DNA of 64,000 nt, from the NCBI RefSeq assembly GCF_028502605.1, contig NC_079237.1, positions 2,666,001 to 2,730,000 on the forward strand. Reading direction: 5' to 3'. The notes beneath the pieces are model-generated. The model ran no database searches. It was not told the origin of the DNA and saw nothing but the letters and a program-made list of their open reading frames with translations. How positions within the stretch are numbered: position 1 is the first letter of the stretch; the number at the start of each line of letters is the position of its first letter. Shown here one piece after another: positions 38,511-49,117 of this stretch. The stretch comes from Trichoderma breve (taxonomy: Eukaryota; Ascomycota; Sordariomycetes; Hypocreales; Hypocreaceae). The translations under genes were made by a program, and so were the position numbers.

Positions 38511-41280
38511 TAATAAAAAACCCTTTTATAAAAAATTTATATTTATTGCTAAAATAAAAACTTTTTTATTATATTTTTTTATTACTATAATACTTTATAT
38601 ATTATTATAATTTATAACTATAGTAATTTAAAATTATTAGATTTTTCTACTTTTTTAAAAAAATATATTAATACTTAATTATTATATTAATTTATTACTA
38701 TTATAAATTTTTTTAAATTTTTTTAAATATTTTTTATTATAAAAAAACTTATTAATTTATGTTTTTAAAATTACTTTAAGTAATATTATTATATTATAAT
38801 AACTATAATTTTAATTTAATATTATTAAATTAGTTTTTTATTATTATATAAAATATAACTTAGGTTATATATTAACTTTAAGTAATAATTATTAAAACTA
38901 ACCTAAGGATTTAAGTATTATAATAATTTAATTATTTAATAAATAAAATAATTAATTTATTAATATAAAATTTTTTAATTAAATTTAAATTAATTACTTT
39001 ATAAATACTTAAAGAAATATTATAAAACCTTTAGGTATATATTATTATATTATAAAGGTTTTATAAAAATATTACTTTAAATTTAAAATTTATTATATAT
39101 ATTAATTTATTAAAAAATATTAATTTAATTATAATTTTTTATTAAAAACTTTTATATATTTATAATATTTAAATAAAAGTTTTTTTTTTTATTTTTATTT
39201 TTTTTTTATTTATTTTAATTTTAATTTATTATTTAAAAATAAAACTTTAATTTTTAATAATAATAATAAATATTAATGAAATAAAAATATTTTTATTATA
39301 TTTTTATATTTTTTTTATAATTAAAATAAAATTTACTTTTATAATTTTTTTTTTATTTATAAAGTTATTATAATATTTTATTATATATTATTAATTATTA
39401 TATTTTATATAATTAAATATAATATAAGTATTTTTAAAATAAATTATATTATATTTTTAGTAAATTAAGTTTATTAAAAAATTATTATTATTTTTACTTA
39501 ATTTTATAAATATATTATTATAAATAAATTTAAAATTTATTATAAATATTTTTTATTAATAAAAAATATTTTATATAAATTATTATATTTTTTAAAAACT
39601 TAAGACTTTAATTATTTATAAATTTATTTTTATTATTTTTATTTATTATTTTTACTTTTATTTTTATATTATAAAGTTTTTATTATATTATAAAAATTCT
39701 AAAATTAATAATTTTTTTTTAAATATAATAAAAATATTTATTAATAAATTAAGTAATTTAAAAAATATTAAAAAATTATTTTAAAATTTTATTAAAAATT
39801 ATTTTAAATTTCTTTATAAAAAATTAAATAAATTTATTTATTTATTAATAAAAATAATTTAATTATATTATTATATTAAAAAAAAATAATTTTATTATTA
39901 ATATTATTTTTATATTATTTTATATATTATTTATATATAAAATTAATATATAATTATTAATATTTATTAAATTAAATTAAAATTTATTATTATTATTTTT
40001 TTTTAAAATAATTATTAATATATTAAATTTTATTTATATTTTTTTTTAAATTAATTTTCTTTAAGGTTAAATTAATTATTTAAATATATAAAATATATTT
40101 ATAATTTTATTTATTTATTTTTTTAATTTAAAAGTTAATAATTAAATCTTTTTTATATATTTAAGTAAATTTATTTTAAATTTATTTTAAGATTTTTATT
40201 TAAAAAATTAATATTAAAAATATTAAATTTTATATATATATATATATTTTAATTATAATTAAAATATTATTTTATAGTTTTTTTTAAAAATAAAAATTTA
40301 AATTAAGTAAACTTAAGGGTTTTATAATATAAAAAAAATTATAATTATATATATAATTAAATTTATAAAATTATAATTTTTTAAATATTAAATTATAATT
40401 TATATAAATAAATTTTATTAATAATTATTTTTAATTTTAATAATTTTTTTAATTTTAATAAATAAAAAAATAAATTTATTAAAAATTAAATTAATATAAA
40501 AAATAAAAAATAAATAAAAAATAATTATAAAGTAATTATATAATAAATATATAAATATATAATAATAAATTAATTATATTTATTTTTATTTTTTTAAATT
40601 TTTTTAAATTTTAGGTTTTTTATAATATTATTATTAAATTAAAAACTTTATAATTTTTAATTTATATTTTTATAATATAATTAATATATATTTATTATAT
40701 AATTTTTTTTTTTTTAACTTTTATAATATAATAATATATACTTAAAAGTTTTATAATATTTCCTTAAGTAAATATAAAGTAATTAATTTAAATTTAATTA
40801 AAAAACTTTATATTAGTAAATTAATTATTTTATTTATTAAATAATTAAATTACTATAATACTTAAGTTTTTAAGTTAATTTTAATAATTATTATTTAAAG
40901 TTAATATATAACTTAGGTTATATTTTATATAATAATAAAAATTTAATTTAATAATATTAAACTTAGACTATAGTTATTATAATATAATAATATTACTTAA
41001 AGTAACCTTTAAAAAAAAAAGTTAATAAATTACTTTTATAATAAAAAGCTATTATAAAAATATAAAATATTAAATATAGTTTATTAATAATTATAAATTA
41101 ATTAATAATATTTATTTAATTAATTAATAATTTTTTTAAAAAGTTAAAAATATAATAGCTTTAGGTTATTATAATTATAAATTATAGTAATAATAAATTA
41201 TTATAATAATAAAAAAAATAATATAAAGGTTTTTATTTTAATAATAAATATAAGTTTTTTATAAAGGGTTTTTTTATTAT
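38511..41280. mobile_element. 2.8-kb sequence with ~0.55-kb inverted terminal arms
   Basis: The left arm 38,511-39,060 and the right arm 40,716-41,280 are imperfect reverse complements. Both outer ends read ATAATAAAAAACCC-like; deeper shared blocks are ACTTTAAGTAATATTATTAT followed by ATAATAACTATA, and ATATAACTTAGGTTAT. The ~1.65-kb middle (39,061-40,715) has no readable frame. Long arms around a unique centre suggest either a DNA transposon with long TIRs (MULE type) or two inverted copies of one repeat. No target duplication could be recognised in the AT-only flanks. Confidence 0.6.
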
Positions 41281-41495
41281 AAAGAAATTAATAAAAAAAT
41301 TAATTATTAATTTAGCTTAGCTTAATTATTTAATATAATAATATTATTATTATATTTTTTTTTAACTAAGCCTTAATAATAAATTAAAAAATATTAAAAA
41401 CTTTAAGTTTAATAAAAATATTTAAAAAAAAATATTAAAAAAATAATAAAATAATTTATTAAAAATTATTAATATATATATATATATATATATAA

Positions 41496-42180
41496 ATTTA
41501 TAAAAATTATATTTATTATTAAGAAAATTAATAAAGTTATAAAAATTAAATTATAAAAAAACTATATTTTAGTTTTTAATTTAAAATTTAAAAGTAATTT
41601 ATAATTTAACTTAATTAATTATAATTAATTAAATTAAATTTTAAAAATTTAAATTATAAAATATAATTATTATATTAAGGTTTAAAATTAAATTTAAAAT
41701 ATATATATAAAATAACCTAAATAATAAAATTTAAATATAATATAAATTTTAAACTTTATAATTTATAATTTAATAATTTAATAAAACTAAATAAACTTAA
41801 TTTTTTTATTAAATTATAAAAAATAATAATAATTTTATTTAAAAATAAATTATATATATAATATTTTTAAAATTAAAAAACTATTTAATAAAATAATATA
41901 TATTATATAAAAATAATAAACTTTTTTTAATAATTAAAAATAAATTAATAATTAATATATATTTACTATAAATTATTATAATAACTAAAAATAATAAAAA
42001 ATTAATTATAATTATAATTAAAATAATAATTACTATTATAAAATTTTTAATAAAAATATTATTAATATTATAAAAAAGTTTACTAAAATTTAAAAAATAA
42101 AAAAAATAAAAAAAAAATAATTTAAATTAATTATAAAAAAAATATAAATTAACTAAATTTACTAATAATTATTAAATAAA
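41496..42180 (+). repeat. Dispersed AT repeat alpha, copy f (subtype 1)
   Basis: Direct unit close to copies c and d. A (TA)n run (41,471-41,492) lies just before it. After it, 42,181-42,554 is plain AT sequence up to the composition boundary. Confidence 0.7.
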
Positions 42181-42554
42181 ACTTTAATAATAATTTATTA
42201 TTTTAATTTTAGTTAAGTAATTTATTTTTTATATTCAAGAGAAATATAAATTTATAATTAGTTTTTTTAATAATTTATTTTAAAAAAAAACATTTTTATA
42301 TATTATTTTAATTTAATTATTATAATTTTATTAATTATTATAATAATTAATAAAAAAATAAGAAAAACTTAATTTTTATTAATTAAGTATAATTATAAAT
42401 ATATTATTAAATAATAAATAAATTATTAAATACTTTATTAATTAATAAAAGTAAAAGCTAAGGTTTAATTATTAATTAATAAAATACTATAGCTTTGATA
42501 AAAAAACATAATACTTAAATAATGTACTTTAACTATTAATATTAATATTACTCT

Positions 42555-43342
42555 TTATTTTAATTCTACTTTATGAAGTTCCGGCGGTGCTAATACAACA
42601 TCATGAACCTTTGCCTTTTTCTCTCCTCTTCGCTTTTTCAATTCTAGCCAAGGGTCTTCCTCTATTATTCTTTTCCTCTTGCCCCCCTTCCTCTTTTTCG
42701 TGTGGCTATTCTCGTTTTCGAAGGCAGCTGAAGTAAGAATGCCGGCAGCATCATCTTCCAGGTCGCGTTCTGCTATGCGCTCTAGCTCCTCCTCCCTCTT
42801 TTCTTGTATCTTCGATTCCTCTGCCCTCCACTGATCGTAGAGTTTGTGCATTTTGCGCTCTTTGCGAGTGCGATACACTTTCAATCCTAATGCGTCTTTG
42901 CCCTCTGCATTCGTGCTGGTTTTCTTCGCAAGCCCTGATACTGGTAGAGCCGCATCAACCCGGCTGGCAAAGGCCCCTAAATTTTCACCGGGACGAATTT
43001 GAAGTTTCTCGCTCGTTACATCGGTAGCCTTCGTAGTTGTTTTGTCGAGTTGACCATCATCCAAGCCTGATCTAATTTTCTTCCCCCCTGCCACAGCCAT
43101 AATTCTCTTGAATGCTCGCGGAGTGTCATTGCCTCTTAATGAGCTTCTGGCACGCTTCTTTGTGACTTGCTCTCCAGAACTTGATGCCGCTTTTCGTTTG
43201 TTTACTGGAAGAGATCGCGCTTTCTCTGTAGGGGCGAGATCGAATCTAACTCCAAGATTAGTCAGTGAAATTTACTCATGGTACACTCACAAACGAACTC
43301 TGCTTCAAATTCGCCCTTTTTTGACTTGTGTTTGTGAGGCAT
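42555..43342 (-). CDS. CCDC137-like nucleolar coiled-coil protein (probable)
   Basis: Two exons: 43,342-43,291 and 43,249-42,555, giving 248 residues. The 41-nt gap starts GTGAGTGTAC, has a CTGACTAAT branch-like sequence and ends GGAG; it is short, so the junction is the weakest part. The N-terminus is MPHKHKSKKGEFEAEFV. A basic segment follows with a conserved-looking block GNDTPRAFKRIMA (about residues 58-70), then the IRPGENLGAFASRVDAAL block, a Lys/Glu-rich coiled coil (about 145-185) and a Lys/Arg-rich tail with nuclear-localisation character. It resembles fungal relatives of human CCDC137, a small basic nuclear/nucleolar protein, but I assign this from memory of the motif pattern only. 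The last codons (HKVELK, stop) are AT-rich and lie on the edge of the AT block, so the C-terminus may have been altered by spreading mutation. Divergent from samB. Confidence 0.62.
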
Positions 43343-44341
43343 GATTGTTGACTTGTGGTTGTTGGAAGTAAAATTCTAATAGCAAAAGTATGTCCTCCGT
43401 ATATCGTTCATAGCTGGTAAAAAATAAAATCATTCACTAGTGGCGTTATTAGTTTTGTAGCTGAAAAAAAAAAATGTATGTTATTATGCTTCTTTTAGCA
43501 TAGCAGTGGATAGTATTATTTTAATACTAATAATTATTTTATTTATAATTACTAGAATGTTGCATTATATAATACCAGGTAACTGAGCGAAGCGTAATGA
43601 GCGGAGTACGTACTTGGCTTGGTATGCCATGCCATACCACACCTACTGGCGGCCTTGAGCTCACTCAGCACCTACTCATACTAAATTATCTTCAGCCCTC
43701 ATAGTTGTTCGCCGGCGCTAACAGCCATTGCTATTTCGCGCCTCTTTCCCTTTGCAACACCATCATCCTCAGCCTCAGTGCAGTCCTCGCCAGACCTATT
43801 TCTATCTTGTTCAGCTGCGCCAGAGCCAACAACAAATCTCTCTCGACTATTCTCATCTCTCTCCCTTGTTTGCCTCCCTTATCTTCTCCCATTCAAAGAG
43901 CGCTTATGGAACTCGCCCCCTCGCCCAAATCCCTGCCTGAAACAGCCGCCAAGCTAAGGGTCAACACCACACTTCTTCGATAACTTTCCGTCAAACATTT
44001 TTCTTTCGATATACCATCATTTGTCATCCAACAGTCTTCGAGGCACCACTATCGCGGTCCGACTCTTGATTTGTCCCGCTGCCGCAGCTTCATTATTGCC
44101 AACGAACGATCACGCGATCTTAGCCTTACGCAGTCAACAGGACCGTGTGTCGGGCTGTGGCAAAGGAAAGCCTGTGTCCATCGAATCGCGCATCATCACC
44201 GCCTGCTTGACGAAATTTATCTCACCACACCGACAGGCTTTACAACGACATATTAAACCTACCGCCTGTGGTCCATCGCAATATTCACACTCGTAGTTGA
44301 CCATAGCCTGTTCAACTGTGCCTTGCATTTGCTCACCCATT
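43343..44341. promoter_or_regulatory. Divergent intergenic region, CCDC137-like / samB
   Basis: 999 bp between two start codons pointing apart. The half near the minus-strand gene has an AT-rich patch (43,430-43,580). The half near samB is C/T-rich (CCTCTTTCCCTTTGC and similar, 43,690-43,960), as is usual for fungal transcription starts, so samB probably has a long leader of several hundred bases. Several short upstream frames lie in it, but none looks like a gene. An imperfect palindrome GGTATGCCATGCCATACC lies near 43,620. Confidence 0.55.
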
Positions 44342-46219
44342 ATGAGAGAGGTCAATTTCAGCATCCCCAACGTCAACAAGGCGTCAGTGGGGATTACCAC
44401 AGCCTTATACGATCGCCGAGCACTCGACTGCACTTCCACTTTACCACTTATCAACTCACTCAATCATCTTGCCTATCTCACAACATCTTCGGCACGTATT
44501 CGCGATATTCTGACTGTTGATGGAGGAATTGAACGTTTGGTGTGTATTCTCAAGCAAGGACGGAATGGAGATATGATGAGCATTTGGAAGTGGAATCTCG
44601 CCTTCCAATGCGTTGTCAACATCGGCGTCCGAGGAACAGAGAATGTGCGGACTCGGGTGGTGGAGGCAGACATGGTCCCTGTCATAGCCACGATCCTTGA
44701 TAACTATATCAAAGTCATAGAACGATGTCGCGAAAAGGCCGATGAACTAAAACAAAAACAGTCTCACGACCATCATCACCGGCACAGGAATCATGATCAC
44801 CGGCACTCATCCAAAACTTCTCCTTCATCCCACACCGGCCGTTCCACAATTCACGATGGAGAACCACGAAATGCTACACGACGGGAATCATCATCAACTC
44901 CTGATGCGTCAGAGGCTCTGGCTGGGCCTTCCGTCACTTCAGCCGGGCAGGGTGTTAATGATGCAACCTCAGCATCTTATTCACACATTTATACCAATAT
45001 TGACGCAAACCACATACCCCCCAGCTCTCATGCGACGGATGCGCCATATGCCACCACAACGCGGCAAGACACCCACACTCCAGTTCCAGGACCCCCGATG
45101 GCGGATAGCCATGATGGATTCGCGCGAGTTTTGCGTGATGTAGACCGCTTAACATCCATATCTACTTTTGGAGCTACTGGCCTGATGACTCAACCAATGT
45201 CACCAACAACTCCCGTTCCCTTACTTCAGCTGCGACCACCAACAGTGCGATCCGCAACAAACTTGGATGTTACAGTCGGTCGGTCACGAAGGCGGCCGTC
45301 AATCAGACATCAGAATTCAACCGCCGAATCTGACGATTTCAATGGCGATAGTATGCCCTCTGACGAGGCTCCAGAGACTGAAATGACGGGGGCTGCAGAG
45401 ATACAGTCCGCTGTGGGAATCCAAGATATCACAATGGATGACAATGAGGCTATCCTAACAGGAGACTCACTCGACCTGACTAATCCTACTGCGTCCGAAG
45501 CTCACCAAGATGCCGAGACTTTCAACATTGCTCACCGTTCAAATCTTGATGGGAGTATCAGAGATGATATAACACATACACCAGTTGCGCCAGTTGGCCT
45601 TTCTCCAAGCCGTCCAACCTTAGTCGCTACGCCACACCCGCCAACTCCGAGTTCTGCCATCCCTCGATATTTGCTTGATCGACACCTCATACCGCATCCA
45701 CAACTATTATCCGCAATGCCACGCGAAGAGGATGTGCTCATGTCCCTGCAGTTATTGGCGTATGTCTCTAAGTATTGCTGTTTGCGTACATACTTTCAGA
45801 AAAGCCATATTGTACCAACTCTTGCAATTGCCAAGGATCTCTTTGCTCTGGATCCAGAAGAAGCAGGGGGCGAAGAGGAGGTAACTTCATCTTCTGCTGA
45901 CAACGAGACCGAGATAGAGGACGAATACTTGCTCGAGGACGACTTTAACTTATTTCCTTTGGTCGAAAAGTTTACTGTTAGGTACCACAGCACGGACATG
46001 CAATACTGGGCAGGGGTGGTAATGCGCAACCTATGTCGAAAAGATGACACGCGGGGAGGAATTCGACAGTGCGCATACTATCAATGTGGCAAATGGGAGG
46101 AATTTACCCGTCAGTTCGCCAAATGCCGCCGCTGCCGTCGAACAAAGTACTGCAGTAAGGACTGCCAAAAGAGCGCCTGGGCTTTTCATCGTCATTGGTG
46201 CGTGGCTGCAACGCAGTGA
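44342..46219 (+). CDS. samB: samB/MUB1-type MYND zinc-finger protein
   Basis: Single-exon gene, 625 residues. I chose the ATG at 44,342 because it is the first one in the frame and gives the start MREVNFSIPNVNKASVGITT, characteristic of the SamB/Mub1 family. Residues 1-130 are the conserved N-terminal domain (YDRRALDCTSTLPLINSLNH, then LTVDGGIERLVCIL). A long low-complexity, His- and Ser/Thr-rich middle follows (about 145-450), then a second conserved block (EEDVLMSLQLLAYVSKYCCL) and a C-terminal MYND finger (about 580-622) with ligands in C-AYYQ-C, C-RR-C, YC-SKD-C and H-RHW-C. In yeast Mub1 works with the E3 ligase Ubr2 to ubiquitinate the proteasome regulator Rpn4; in Aspergillus samB affects cell polarity and conidiophore development. 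Function here is by homology. Confidence 0.93.
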   Translation: MREVNFSIPNVNKASVGITTALYDRRALDCTSTLPLINSLNHLAYLTTSSARIRDILTVDGGIERLVCILKQGRNGDMMSIWKWNLAFQCVVNIGVRGTENVRTRVVEADMVPVIATILDNYIKVIERCREKADELKQKQSHDHHHRHRNHDHRHSSKTSPSSHTGRSTIHDGEPRNATRRESSSTPDASEALAGPSVTSAGQGVNDATSASYSHIYTNIDANHIPPSSHATDAPYATTTRQDTHTPVPGPPMADSHDGFARVLRDVDRLTSISTFGATGLMTQPMSPTTPVPLLQLRPPTVRSATNLDVTVGRSRRRPSIRHQNSTAESDDFNGDSMPSDEAPETEMTGAAEIQSAVGIQDITMDDNEAILTGDSLDLTNPTASEAHQDAETFNIAHRSNLDGSIRDDITHTPVAPVGLSPSRPTLVATPHPPTPSSAIPRYLLDRHLIPHPQLLSAMPREEDVLMSLQLLAYVSKYCCLRTYFQKSHIVPTLAIAKDLFALDPEEAGGEEEVTSSSADNETEIEDEYLLEDDFNLFPLVEKFTVRYHSTDMQYWAGVVMRNLCRKDDTRGGIRQCAYYQCGKWEEFTRQFAKCRRCRRTKYCSKDCQKSAWAFHRHWCVAATQ

Positions 46220-47161
46220 CGACTCTTCGCGTTAAATTGAGCAGCTCATCAGTTTCATCGAATTACGGCTTTTTTGGTCTGAGATCTTCATTGGAAAATT
46301 GCGAATTCATTACATTATAAAGCGTTTCATTGCCGCATAGCATTTCTTCTCGATACCACTGGTTTTTATGGCGTATTAGGTTTTTAATCATGGTGCCTGA
46401 GTCGTGCCTCTGGTATCGTCTTAGCCGTTCAACTTGGTTCTTTGCCCTCTCTGAGGTTCTCGCGTTACAAAGTCTATGCGTTTTATTGCGTACCTTTTTT
46501 CGCGCGACCATCGTCCTCGGGCACTGGGCAACTACACTGGAATATACGATATATATGCCTGCATACTTACTTATTGCTGCAAGGGCATCGGGTGAAGGTC
46601 GGGGTCTTCATTGGGTTATCTGTCAATACATCATCCATCTTTGCATCAATTTAGAATACATTTATAAACCAATCCAACAACCAGCATAGCTTGTTACGGT
46701 TCAACGTGAGCAGTGACGCCATCTATGCCTTAACTCGTAGGTTTCCATACTCTTGAGATAAAACCTCCAAGTAATGTAAAAGAGCTGTGCAATGTTTCTT
46801 TTGAACCATTCCGAGAGTATCCATCATGCAACCTACTGTATCATTTATAGGTCACGGCACAGAGGTAGAATATTGTGAGACTGGGAACTTCGTCGTGTAG
46901 ACTTCCTTTTTAATTTACTAGTGAAGACAAAATAGATAAAAGGGATAGAGAGTCCTATGCTCTGCCCTGAACAGCAGGTAGGATTTAAAGTTAACTGAAT
47001 TGTTAAGCAATATTAATGAGATCTGAGGCCGATCAACTCCAGGATTCTATTGAATAAGCATGCCAAAAATAAAGACACTGTATTCGCGACCAAACGCACT
47101 CTATTAATCAGCCATTCAACCTTTCGGCAAACGGCATGTCAATCAGGGGTGCTTTGCCGGT
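46220..47161. other. Convergent intergenic region between samB and EBP2
   Basis: 942 bp holding the 3' ends of two genes that face each other. It is moderately AT-rich. Two overlapping frames of 82 (-) and 119 (+) codons lie at 46,263-46,689. Neither has recognisable domains or a conserved pattern, so I treat them as chance. No tRNA or repeat is seen. Confidence 0.5.
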
Positions 47162-48450
47162 TTATTTGGAGGCGGCAGCCTTTCTCCTGCTTTTGCCGGG
47201 CCGTGATGACTTGGCCTTCATTTTCTTCACATTAAACCTAGAAAGATCACCGGAGCTCATGGCGTCTCCGGACTTTGCGTGGCGTTTCTTCCCCCCAAAT
47301 CCATATTTTTCGTTCTTCTTTTGGCGTTTAGCATTCACAGGGCGAGTTCCTGATTGCTGTCGACCAGACCCAGAGCGCTGTGAATGTTTGGCGATTTCGT
47401 TATCCACACTGACATCAAAGATATCGGCTTCCTTTGTGCCGACATCAGAACTGTGCTCTTGACGTTCTGCAAAGTGATTCCGGTCAGCAAACTAGCGTGT
47501 ATGAGCTACAGGTTAGAATATTGTACTCACTTCTCTTGAGTGTTTTGATTTTGTCAAGCACCTCACGCTTGGCTTTTTGTCGCTCCTGGAGTTTGGATAC
47601 TTGTACTTGTTTGCCAAACTTCTTCAAGTCACGAAGTTTGCGTGCTTCAGCTGCCGCTTTCTTAGCGGACGCTTCTTCGACCAACTTCGCCTTGATCTTC
47701 TCCATGTGGGCATCCTCCTTGACCATTTCAGCGAAGTAGTCTTTTGGTCGAGAAAACAGCACTCCTTCACTGATTAGCCTAGACCGGCCCACGCGTACAG
47801 CTTCCAGGCATTGGGAGTAGAAAGCAAGTTCTCGTTGCAGATCATCCGATACATCGGGTATCGACTCGGTAGTTTGTGCGGATGAGACGACAGACTGGTG
47901 GGTGGCGAATGGAACAGTCTTGTCTGTTGGGATGGATATTCTATCGAGCGCCGCGAGAAGAGCAGACGTATTGTTAATTGTCAGTCTTGTGTGGGGGACA
48001 ATGTCTTCTTTCTCGTCTTCTTCAAGGTCTTCGAGGTCGGAGACGGGGATTTCTTCCTCATCCTCCTCCTCATCTTCATCCTCCTCTTGATCTACCGCCG
48101 CTGATTTGGAGTTCTGTTGGCCAGCTGTTGGCTTTCGTGGCAATCTCTTTTCAAGCTCAATTGAAGATTCAGAAGTGTCGCTCTCATAGATAGCATCGAG
48201 GTTCATCTGCGATTGTGTTAGAAGGGAGGGGTGTGGAAGATGTTGGGCAGAACATAATTCTGACCTTTTTTTGGTCTTCCTCCACTTCGATATCCGAAGC
48301 GCCCTCATCCTCGTCTTCTCGGTCCTTGCTGCCAGCTTTCAGAGCCTTTCTCTTCGCCGTTTCCTTTGCCTTCTTTTGTTGCTTAAGTTTGGAGAAGTCG
48401 ACTCCCTTTTCAGCGGCCAATGCCGACCGCAGCTTGCTTCTGGTCACCAT
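47162..48450 (-). CDS. EBP2: rRNA-processing / 60S ribosome biogenesis protein EBP2
   Basis: Three exons: 48,450-48,265, 48,206-47,531 and 47,466-47,162, giving 388 residues. Introns are 58 and 64 nt with GTCAGA...CGCAG and GTGAGT...TGCAG borders. The protein starts MVTRSKLRSALAAEKGVDFS, then has a long Asp/Glu tract (about residues 85-130). The EBP2 domain occupies roughly the C-terminal 250 residues (DDLQRELAFYSQCLEAV, RPKDYFAEMVKEDAHMEKIK). The Lys-rich tail has the family's NAKRQKKNEKYGFGGKKRH block and a G-x-SRRKAAASK end. Ebp2 is an essential nucleolar factor for 27S pre-rRNA processing and 60S assembly in yeast, associating with Rrs1 and Loc1. The length matches the family. Transcribed towards samB. 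Confidence 0.95.
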
Positions 48451-49117
48451 TTTGAATTCCTTCTGCCGGAGTGATGCGCTGCGTTGTGGTGGTAATTTTT
48501 TGCTGTCTATGTGTGTCTTGCAGACAAACCAGGCTTAGACTTTTGGAAAAATCTCCATATTCTGCCGTTCTAAGCATTTTTTTTCTCCACCGCCTTCAAA
48601 GGCGGTGAGGCGGCCTTGGCACATCAAGCAGGTACCTAAGAATAAGTGGAGTAGACGAGTCACGGCGGAGCGGCACCGAAAACCAAAGTACCTAGGTACT
48701 AAGGTATCTGCCTGTAGTAAATCCACATCCAGTTCGTGGTATTATCATAAAGCGTCACAATGAGGAACTAGTAGAAAGAGCAAGTACGGTTGAAAATACA
48801 ATCCATGTAGGACGAGGAGAAGGAGGTTCGAATAAAATAAGCCGGAAGAAAAAAAAAAGAAAAAAATCGCATAATGGCATCGGTACATCTGCCGCATACT
48901 TCACTGGGCAGAGACCACTTGCTGATGTTTCTACCCTATATTAGACATACGTTTCAAAAATTCGATGGACTGATGAACCGTCTATGTGCTTTGATCATCA
49001 TTGCAGTGATATACATCGATTAAGTTTATCCAGGGTATAAATAACACCGTCTAAATAATAATTGAGAAAATTACGAGTATGCGCCTGGGAGAACGAAAAA
49101 AAAAACATCGTATGGGT
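48451..49117. promoter_or_regulatory. EBP2 upstream region
   Basis: 667 bp between the EBP2 start and the stop codon of the membrane-protein gene, both on the minus strand. It contains a perfect 14-bp palindrome AGTACCTAGGTACT (48,687-48,700) and a related GGTACCTAAG at about 48,631. An A-rich run follows near 48,850-48,870. No gene is seen. Confidence 0.5.

Noticed and set aside
38511..41280. The inverted-arm sequence as a Helitron or composite insertion element
   Set aside because: Helitrons lack inverted arms of this length and no transposase frame or insertion duplication could be read, so I leave the class open.
43705..44296. Short plus-strand frames before samB as separate genes
   Set aside because: They fall in the C/T-rich leader of samB, have several overlapping frames and no recognisable protein; at most they are upstream ORFs.
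44297..44341. Upstream extension of samB to 44,297
   Set aside because: That frame begins with TTG, not ATG, and the conserved family start MREVNFS is at 44,342.
46263..46689. Frames of 82 (-) and 119 (+) codons between samB and EBP2
   Set aside because: They overlap each other on opposite strands, lie where two 3' UTRs are expected, and show no domain or low-complexity pattern of a real protein. A GTACGC donor-like site follows the sixth codon of the minus frame but no sensible second exon was seen.
47898..48193. Plus-strand Ser/Leu-rich frames across EBP2
   Set aside because: They are the complement of the Asp/Glu-rich tract of EBP2, an artefact of GAG/GAT repeats.
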